Of a DNA stretch of 64,000 nucleotides, positions 58,396-64,000 are shown in pieces (position 1 is the stretch's first letter; each line of letters starts with the position of its first letter). Source of the DNA: Acidobacteriaceae bacterium TAA 166 (GTDB lineage Bacteria; Acidobacteriota; Terriglobia; Terriglobales; Acidobacteriaceae); assembly GCA_000421065.1 (NCBI GenBank), contig ATWD01000001.1, positions 3,774,001 to 3,838,000 on the forward strand, given 5' to 3'. The translations under genes and the position numbers were made by a program. The notes under the pieces are model-generated. The model was not told the DNA's origin, did not search any database, and was given only the letters and a program-made list of their open reading frames with translations.

Positions 58396-60738
58396 TTACT
58401 TCAGCCGCGATCCCAACTCGATCTCATCGCCTTCGGCAAAGGTAGCGAGAATCGGTTTGCCGTTCTCTCCATGCGATGCCGCCAGCAGCATGCCGTGGGA
58501 CTCTAGCCCGCGCATCTTGCGCGGGGCCAGATTGGCGACGATGATAATGCGGCGCCCGACGAGATCCTCCGGAGCGTACCACTCGGCGATGCCGGAGAGG
58601 ATCTGCCGCTTCTCGTAGCCCAGGTCCACCTCCAGCCGAAGCAGCTTGTCCGCCTTGGGAATGCGCTCGGCCACAAGGACCTTGGCCACGCGCAGATCGA
58701 TCTTTACGAAGTCGTCGATGGCGATCTGCTGCGTTTCGGTTGCGGTCGAAGCTGCGAAGATGCCCGATGCCGGAGCTTCGGTATGAGGTGCAGGAGGCCT
58801 GGACAATTCAGCCACGCCGGACGAACTGGCGCCCACATGCGAGCCCGGATCGTGATGCGGAAGCTCGCTGGTCCGCGGAGCGGCGCCAGGGTGCGTCGAC
58901 TCGCCGGGGGCGGGCGTGGTGTGGGTCGTCTTTTCGTCGATCAGCTTCGAGGGCGTAGGTGCGGAGGGATTCTGTTCTGCGTCAGTCATAATCTGGATCA
59001 ATCCTTTATCGGCGCGGGGAAAGATGGGTCCCAGCGGTCCAAGTTGCGTGCCGCCCTTTAGTCCGCCCCAGACGAGGCTCTTCAACTCGCCGTTCCTCGC
59101 GGCAGCTTCCATGTCGCCCAGGCCGAGCTGCTGCCACACCTTGCGCGTCGAGTAGGGGAGCACGGGATAAAGCAGCGCCGTAATGACGCGGATCGCCTCG
59201 GCTGTGGTCGCCAGCACGGCACGAAGCTCCTCGCGAGCACCGGGCTCATCCGACTTCGCCAGCTTCCACGGGGCGCTGAGCGAGAAAAAGCCATCGACCT
59301 CCGTGATAAAGCTGGCGATGTTCGTCAGGACTCGCGTCAACCGAGCAGTGGCGAAGTCCTCCGCGACCGAATCGATCAGCGCCTTTGCCGAGATCTCAAG
59401 TTTCTGAGCCGATTCAGAGCTCGCCTGCGATGTGGGCAGACGAAGCTCGGGATAGATGCCGTCGAGGTTCTTTTCGATCATCGCCAGCGTGCGGCTGACG
59501 AGATTTCCGTAACCGTTGGCGAGGTCGGAGTTATAGCGCTGCACCAGAGCGTCGAAGCTGAAGCTGCCGTCCTGCCCGAACGGAATCTCCCGCAGAAGGA
59601 AGTAGCGCAGAACGTCGGCGCCGAAGAGATCCTGTTCCTGTTTCCAGGTATCGTCGTTGAGCTCCGGGCCCGGGCTGTCGGCCGGCTTCTGCTTAAGCGA
59701 TCCGAAGCCGTCGAGGATGGTCTCGGTGCGCACGATATTACCGCGCGACTTCGACATCTTCGACTCCTCGAAGAGCAGCCAGCCATGGGCCTGCACCTTA
59801 TTCGGCAGCGGAACGCCGGCAGCCAGCAGAAACGCCGGCCAGTAGACGCAGTGAAAACGAATGATCTCCTTGCCCACGAGGTGCAGATCGGTGGGCCAGA
59901 ACTTCTGAAACTTTGCCTGCGCCTCTGCGTCGTCGCTGCCGTAGCCGACGGCGGTCATGTAATTGGCCAGCGCATCCAGCCACACGTAGATGACGTGCTT
60001 CTTCTGCGTCGTGCTCGCCGCGGGCTCCGGAACGGGGATGCCCCAGTCAAAAGAGCTGCGCGAGATGGACAGATCTTTAAGCGCTCCCGGCACATAGGCC
60101 GTGCCTTTCGCCGAGAGCTTCGTCTCGGATGCGTTGGCTGTGTCTCCGCGCAGAAAGCTCAGTACCTCGTTGCGCCGAGCCTCGGGCTCCACGCAGAACT
60201 CGCCCGATTCGATCAGATCGATCAGCTGCGCCTGAAACGCGCTCAGGCGAAAGTAGAAGTTCTCTTCGGTGACGGTCTCGGTCGGCTTGCCGTCGGGCCC
60301 GATTGTTCCCGGAGGCCCATCGACGAACATCTCCTCGCCGACGGAGTATTGACCGGTGTAGGTGTCCAGGTAGATGTGGTCGCGCTCGTACAGCTCGGCG
60401 AAGAGCCTCTGCACGCCATGGACATGGCGGGGCTCGGTGGTTCGGATGTAATCGTTGTAGGTGATACCCATCCGCTGCCACAACGAACGGAACTGCGCCG
60501 AGACCTCATCGGCGAAGCGCTGCGGTGCAATCCCCACGGCCTCGGCCGAACGCTGAATCTTCTGGCCGTGCTCGTCGGTTCCCGTCAGAAACCAGACATT
60601 GCTGTCGCCCAGAAGTGCCCTCTGGCGTCGTGCGATGACATCGGCTGTGATGGTGGTGTAAGCGTGGCCGATGTGCGGCCGCGCGTTGACGTAGTAAATC
60701 GGCGTCGTGAGATAGAACTTCTTCTGCGTTTCAGACAT
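58396..60738 (-). CDS. metG: Methionyl-tRNA synthetase with C-terminal tRNA-binding domain
   Basis: A 780-aa class I synthetase: HIGH at 22-25 (NARPHIGHAYTTI), KMSKS at 327-331 (ESKMSKSRGN), anticodon-binding helices near 430-570. A C-terminal OB-fold tRNA-binding domain (about 670-780: IDDFVKIDLRVAKVLVAERI, KLLRLEVDLGYEKRQILSGIA) follows. The zinc-knuckle cysteines are absent. A low-complexity linker of about 80 residues (rich in Thr, Pro, Ser, His) between the anticodon domain and the OB fold is longer than usual. Cytoplasmic; charges tRNA-Met. The 5' side faces repeat copy G. Confidence 0.95.
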   Translation of the reverse strand: MSETQKKFYLTTPIYYVNARPHIGHAYTTITADVIARRQRALLGDSNVWFLTGTDEHGQKIQRSAEAVGIAPQRFADEVSAQFRSLWQRMGITYNDYIRTTEPRHVHGVQRLFAELYERDHIYLDTYTGQYSVGEEMFVDGPPGTIGPDGKPTETVTEENFYFRLSAFQAQLIDLIESGEFCVEPEARRNEVLSFLRGDTANASETKLSAKGTAYVPGALKDLSISRSSFDWGIPVPEPAASTTQKKHVIYVWLDALANYMTAVGYGSDDAEAQAKFQKFWPTDLHLVGKEIIRFHCVYWPAFLLAAGVPLPNKVQAHGWLLFEESKMSKSRGNIVRTETILDGFGSLKQKPADSPGPELNDDTWKQEQDLFGADVLRYFLLREIPFGQDGSFSFDALVQRYNSDLANGYGNLVSRTLAMIEKNLDGIYPELRLPTSQASSESAQKLEISAKALIDSVAEDFATARLTRVLTNIASFITEVDGFFSLSAPWKLAKSDEPGAREELRAVLATTAEAIRVITALLYPVLPYSTRKVWQQLGLGDMEAAARNGELKSLVWGGLKGGTQLGPLGPIFPRADKGLIQIMTDAEQNPSAPTPSKLIDEKTTHTTPAPGESTHPGAAPRTSELPHHDPGSHVGASSSGVAELSRPPAPHTEAPASGIFAASTATETQQIAIDDFVKIDLRVAKVLVAERIPKADKLLRLEVDLGYEKRQILSGIAEWYAPEDLVGRRIIIVANLAPRKMRGLESHGMLLAASHGENGKPILATFAEGDEIELGSRLK

Positions 60739-60861
60739 GGGCTGGCTAAATTTAAGTCTAGCAGGCGGAGGAGCGATTCCCGGTGCTCTCTCCGGCCTCT
60801 TCGACGCTCAGTCGGTTGCGTTTTTCTGCTCAGCTCGTATCGACCTATATTGTTTGTGGTA

Positions 60862-61090
60862 AATAGGCGTTGCGCTCTGCGAGGGCAGCGTACCCTTCGT
60901 GACGCGTATACCAGGCTTCGGCCTGGGGCCTCCCGCTGGTCGGCACGAAAATTACGTAAGCGACCAACGAGAGCCGCGACCCGAAGGGAGTACACGCGTC
61001 ACGAAGCGACCGTCCCGCGCGCAGTGGGCCCAGCCGGCAGGCCATCGTCTTTTCTCCCAAAAATCGTGGATTTGAATCTGTCGATACGCC
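60862..61090. repeat. Palindromic intergenic repeat, copy G
   Basis: About 230 bp between metG (5' end) and the FCD regulator (3' end). Left: GTACCCTTCGTGACGCGTAT and CTCCCGCTGGTCGG; right: AAGCGACCAACGAGAGC and CGCGTCACGAAGCGACCG, then GCGCGCAGTGGGCCCAGCCG. The loop orientation is that of copies B and C. The right edge, CTGTCGATACGCCCTA, is the cleanest form of the terminal signature and includes the TAG stop of the regulator on the minus strand. The stretch 60739-60861 contains no gene; it should hold the metG promoter. Confidence 0.85.
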
Positions 61091-61849
61091 CTACTCGATC
61101 ACGCTCTCGATCGCATCGGAGTCACGGTCCTCCGGATGCGGCTGGTCGGTCTCGGCATCCTGCGCGGTGCGGGCCAGGTTCAGGTGCTTTTCCATGGTCT
61201 GGCGTGCCAGGGCGGGGTTGTGCGAACGGATCGCACGGAAGATCTCGCGGTGCATCTCCGACGACTCCTTCAGGTCCTGGGAGTTCTGCACCGTCTTCGA
61301 TCGCAGCTCATAGAGATTTGCCGTGATCGTCTCCATCAGGGCGCCCAGAATCGGATTGCCGGCGGCCCTTGCGATGGTCCGGTGAAAACGCACGTCATGA
61401 ATCAGGTACTCCTGCGGGTCGGCGAGAGAGGCGTACATCTCCGCCACCTCTTCGGCCAGCTCGGCGATATGCTCGTCCGTTGCCCGCTCAGCTGCCAGCG
61501 CGGCGACGGAGGACTCCAGCACGAGGCGCGCCTCGAACATCTGCCAGGGAAGAAATCCATGCAGTGCGCCCAACACCGTCAGCGAGCTCGAATCGAATGC
61601 CGGGGGGCCGCTCGAGACGAACGTTCCCGCTCCATGGCGGCTTTTGAGAACGCCCATCGCGGAGAGAAATCCGATGCCCGCGCGCAGGCTCGATCGGCTG
61701 ATCTTCAACTCGCGGGCCAGCTCGCGTTCCGGAGGAAGCCGGTCGCCCGGCTTCACCTCGCCCGAGGCGATCAAAGAGCGCACGTGCTCGACCACCTGCA
61801 TGGTCAGCTGGCTGTGCGGGGTAGCATCGTTGACGACCTCTTTTTTCAC
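61091..61849 (-). CDS. FadR/GntR-family transcriptional regulator with FCD ligand domain
   Basis: A 252-aa regulator from a GTG start (residues begin KKEVVND). An N-terminal winged helix (RSLIASGEVKPGDRLPPERE, ISRSSLRAGIGFLSAMGVLK) is followed by an FCD domain: ARLVLESSVAALAAERA, YLIHDVRFHRTIARAAGNP, and SEMHREIFRAIRSHN, which supply the usual Asp/His metal ligands. Such regulators respond to sugar acids, lactate or similar carboxylates. The target genes cannot be read. The stop TAG falls on the edge of repeat copy G. The frame is open for 14 more codons upstream, but those residues look unlike the family start. Confidence 0.87.
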   Translation of the reverse strand: MKKEVVNDATPHSQLTMQVVEHVRSLIASGEVKPGDRLPPERELARELKISRSSLRAGIGFLSAMGVLKSRHGAGTFVSSGPPAFDSSSLTVLGALHGFLPWQMFEARLVLESSVAALAAERATDEHIAELAEEVAEMYASLADPQEYLIHDVRFHRTIARAAGNPILGALMETITANLYELRSKTVQNSQDLKESSEMHREIFRAIRSHNPALARQTMEKHLNLARTAQDAETDQPHPEDRDSDAIESVIE

Positions 61850-62009
61850 TGCGAAAAGGACCCTCACGGAGAAGTGCCAGCAGGGTAACACGACGGCGAG
61901 TCAGCCCGCTAAGGCAGCTGCCGGGGCGGAAACACAAACCGTCCCCACGAGCGTCGAAGCTATATAGAGGATGGTGTACTAGACTTGAGTCGTTCGATGG
62001 AGGGCGGTT

Positions 62010-63050
62010 GTGCGTAAGGCAGTCTGTATTTCAAAGACCGGACGGTGGAGGACCGCTCTAGCCCTGGCCGGGATGCTGGCGTATGGCGTGGCCGCCGCCG
62101 AGACCTGCACGACGCAGTCGGCGATGCCCGCAGCCGATCGCGATGCCCTGGCCTCCTCTGCGCGCACCCTCGCCGCCCGCGTCGAGGCTAACGATGCTGC
62201 GGGTTTGCAGGCAATGACCGTGCCCGAGTATGCAAAAGACTTTGGCGCGATTCAGAACGCGGTCGGAGGCGCTGCCGCGAAGATCAAGGGCGCAACCCTC
62301 GCCGTCGATCAGGTCTATCTACTCGACGCCAGCGATCTCAAGCCAGGAGCGGACGGCAAGCCCGCAAACGCGCAGTTTCTCTGCGCCCTGAATCGCTCGA
62401 TTAATGAAGCGGACTTTTCCATTCCATCACTGCCGGCCGGGAAGTACGGCTTCGCCATCGTGGAGGCGCGAGGCATCGCCACTCCATGGAGGCTCTCTTT
62501 TCTTCTGCAGCAGGAGCAGGGCAAGTGGCAGATGGCAGGCTTCTATCCCAAGCCCATGACCGCGGCCGGCCACGACGGTCTCTGGTACTGGACCGAAGCC
62601 CGCACCATGGCCAAGAGCAAGGAGCAGTGGAGCGCCTGGCTCTACTACCAGCAGGCCGAGGCGCTGCTCAACCCCTCGGGAATCGTTCAGAGTACGCATC
62701 TTGAGAAGCTGCGGAGTGAACAGACGGCTGCGGCTCCCCCGGCTCTGTCAAGCGGGGTCAGTGCGGGCTCTCCCCTCGTCGTCAAAGGCGCCGATGGAGC
62801 GGAGTATCACTTCACCGGTCTCGGCGTCGACGATTCACTCGCCAAGGAAAAGATCGATGTGACTGCCTGGCTCAAGGTCGAACAGATCGGCGACCCGGTC
62901 GCCGCGCGGAAGCGCAACACCGACGCCATGAGCGCGCTCGTCGGCGCCTACCCGGAGCTGCGCAAGAGCTTTCACGGCGTATGGATCTTCGCCCAAGTTC
63001 CGGGACAGAACCCCTACGCCACCGAACTCTCCATGAACGAGATCAAGTGA
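62010..63050 (+). CDS. Secreted protein of unknown function
   Basis: A 346-aa protein with a Sec signal peptide (to about 31, AAAET). The early mature region reads SARTLAARVEANDAAGLQAM, with later GKYGFAIVEARGIATPWRLS, KWQMAGFYPKPMTAAGHDG, and a C-terminal segment EKIDVTAWLKVEQIGD. It has three cysteines, at about residues 32, 33 or so and 125. No known domain is evident; the alpha/beta pattern with DAAGLQAM resembles SnoaL/NTF2-type or DUF families of acidobacterial exported proteins. GTG start without a strong ribosome site. No clear operon partner. Confidence 0.7.
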   Translation: MRKAVCISKTGRWRTALALAGMLAYGVAAAETCTTQSAMPAADRDALASSARTLAARVEANDAAGLQAMTVPEYAKDFGAIQNAVGGAAAKIKGATLAVDQVYLLDASDLKPGADGKPANAQFLCALNRSINEADFSIPSLPAGKYGFAIVEARGIATPWRLSFLLQQEQGKWQMAGFYPKPMTAAGHDGLWYWTEARTMAKSKEQWSAWLYYQQAEALLNPSGIVQSTHLEKLRSEQTAAAPPALSSGVSAGSPLVVKGADGAEYHFTGLGVDDSLAKEKIDVTAWLKVEQIGDPVAARKRNTDAMSALVGAYPELRKSFHGVWIFAQVPGQNPYATELSMNEIK

Positions 63051-63115
63051 TGCGGACGGTTTAACACGTCTTAGACCGAACCTGGCGGTCAAGATGCTAT
63101 CTTGAAGACGCCTTT

Positions 63116-63149
63116 GTCTTTGGGCGCGGCAAGCCTTGCGCGCAAAGAC
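63116..63149. other. Hairpin upstream of the nitroreductase gene
   Basis: GTCTTTG (63116-63122) / CAAAGAC (63143-63149) with a GC-rich inner stem (GCGCGGCAAG / CCTTGCGCGC, one bulge). It may lie in the 5' leader of the nitroreductase mRNA or end the preceding transcript; there is no U-run. Confidence 0.45.
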
Positions 63150-63180
63150 AACATCCTAAGTAAAGAGAACATAAGGACCC

Positions 63181-63834
63181 ATGGCGACGACTAGGAAATC
63201 ATTGACCCAGGCAATTGCTGAGCGGCGAGCCACTCCGAGCTTCGACGGCACGCCAATCCCTCCAGAGGATCTTCGACATATCATCGACGCTGGGCTCCAC
63301 GCTCCCAGCGGATACAACATGCAGCCCTGGCGCTTCGTCGTCGTGCAGTCGCCCGAGCAGAAGCGGCGCCTGCGCTCGGCCAGCTACAACCAGGCCAAGG
63401 TGGAAGAGGCGTCGGCCGTCATTGTGGCCTGCGGCGACGCCGACGGCTGGCGCAAGGATCTCGACCTGATGCTGCAGCTCGGCCGCGAAGGCGGAATGCC
63501 CGAGAGCTACGCCGCTCAGGCCCGAACCAGCGTCTCAAACTTCCTCTCCGGCTTCTCGAGCGGAGAGATGCACGGCTGGCTCAACAAGCATGTGATGATC
63601 GCCTTCACCCACATGCTCCTGATGGCCGAGGTGCTCGGTTACGACACCGCTCCCATGGAGGGCTTCGAGCAGGAGAAGGTGCACGAGGTGCTGCGCCTGC
63701 CCATGAGCTACTGGGTCGTTGCCCTGCTCGGTATCGGGCACCTCAAAGGCCCGGACAAGTACAACGGCGGCCGCTTCGAGATGAACCACACTGTCTTCGG
63801 CGAGGAGTACGGCAAGCCTCTGCGCGCATTCTAG
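63181..63834 (+). CDS. Nitroreductase-family FMN oxidoreductase
   Basis: A 217-aa protein: AIAERRATPSFDGTPIP and LRHIIDAGLHAPSGYNMQPW are the FMN phosphate- and ring-binding motifs, followed by AAVIVACGD-like (SAVIVACGDAD) and MLLMAEVLGYDTAPMEGFE, typical for the dimeric nitroreductase fold. The family reduces nitro groups, quinones or flavin with NAD(P)H. Substrate unknown. AAGGA (63173-63177) precedes the ATG. The TAG stop is directly followed by GGTGTATC, the repeat-edge signature, although no palindromic arms are visible in the remaining 166 bases. Confidence 0.87.
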   Translation: MATTRKSLTQAIAERRATPSFDGTPIPPEDLRHIIDAGLHAPSGYNMQPWRFVVVQSPEQKRRLRSASYNQAKVEEASAVIVACGDADGWRKDLDLMLQLGREGGMPESYAAQARTSVSNFLSGFSSGEMHGWLNKHVMIAFTHMLLMAEVLGYDTAPMEGFEQEKVHEVLRLPMSYWVVALLGIGHLKGPDKYNGGRFEMNHTVFGEEYGKPLRAF

Positions 63835-63893
63835 GGTGTATCTACGGGTAAGATGGTGGGCTGCTAGAAGGAAGAGCTATAGTCCCCCCCGAG

Positions 63894-63936
63894 GTGTCAT
63901 CCTGAGCGGAGCGTAGCGAAGTCGAAGGATCTGCTT
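63894..63936. repeat. REP-like dispersed repeat (TCATCCTGAGCG type)
   Basis: TGTCATCCTGAGCGGAGCG followed by TAGCGAAGTCGAAGGATCTG is, from memory, a very common intergenic repeat of many bacterial genomes, including acidobacteria; an internal inverted repeat (ATCCTxxGCG/CGAAGGAT) is visible. It sits in the last stretch of the window, downstream of the nitroreductase; 63835-64000 shows no supported gene. Confidence 0.6.
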
Positions 63937-64000
63937 TCCTTCGTCCAGCCATGGCGTCTTCCCACGCTTCGGAATCGAAGACTTCCTGTGAATTCAGTGA

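Noticed and set aside
4143-61090. Repeats interpreted as tRNA genes, integron attC sites or a CRISPR array
   Set aside because: No cloverleaf or CCA end, no GTTRRRY cores, and the copies are scattered single palindromes with no regular spacers.
59785-61326. 513-codon frame antisense to metG and running through repeat copy G
   Set aside because: Spans a certain gene and a non-coding palindrome; no domain visible.
1-64000. Insertion sequences, prophage or plasmid genes
   Set aside because: No transposase, integrase, phage structural or plasmid replication motif was seen in any frame; the dispersed repeats are the only mobile-like DNA.

Overview
The window looks like a chromosomal segment of an acidobacterium, most likely family Acidobacteriaceae (Terriglobus/Granulicella/Edaphobacter type). 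This is inferred from gene content. It carries a giant choice-of-anchor-D repeat protein, a VWFA-related secreted protein, a BshB1-type deacetylase, Gram-negative lipid A genes (LpxL, LpxD), a secretin fused to a cohesin domain, many Sec/Tat-exported proteins and periplasmic PQQ dehydrogenases. No rRNA, tRNA, CRISPR array, prophage or transposase gene was seen. All identifications come from reading motifs; no database search was possible.

Layout. 1-4142: recQ fragment, rhodanese, secreted S10 carboxypeptidase, a 75-aa unknown protein, and a RibBA-like protein whose GTP cyclohydrolase half looks degenerate. 4354-10239: a 1961-aa secreted repeat protein. 10600-15533: HAD hydrolase, aminotransferase, DJ-1/PfpI protein, PepA, SmpB. 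15894-20658: secretin, two pseudopilins in overlapping reading frames, and a secreted M48 protease. 20834-32796: an exported carbohydrate-oxidation region with a Tat glycosidase-like protein, periplasmic RidA, 3-keto-disaccharide hydrolase-like protein, PQQ dehydrogenase with built-in heme domain, MFS permease, Gfo/Idh/MocA oxidoreductase, sugar isomerase-type TIM barrel, then a convergent PQQ dehydrogenase plus diheme cytochrome c. 32942-38501: frameshifted PhyH gene, queF, Tat-exported RidA, SDR, RNase T2 lipoprotein, cupin, phytase-like esterase. 38585-48918: priA, HU, dcd, LuxR regulator, SYLF protein, lpxL-lpxD-P-loop cluster, diguanylate cyclase, bshB1. 48994-63834: propeller lipoprotein, homocysteine methyltransferase/MTHFR with xseB, VWA protein, polyprenyl synthase, yajQ, tatD, cupin, alcohol dehydrogenase, metG, FCD regulator, a secreted unknown and a nitroreductase.

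The most striking signal lies between the genes. Seven copies (here A-G) of a long imperfect palindrome of about 90-260 bp lie at 4143, 10401, 23551, 29982, 54981, 57245 and 60862. All are at gene 3' ends and none lies between divergent genes. Their outer edges often carry TAGGGYGTATCGA, whose TAG is the stop codon of the adjoining gene. One truncated copy appears to supply the last codons and stop of an alcohol dehydrogenase.

A second non-coding signal lies at 43198-43337, upstream of the SYLF gene. It has repeated TTGTAGA/TCTACAA segments about 30 nt apart ending in a strong terminator hairpin, which has the logic of an attenuator or a small structured RNA.
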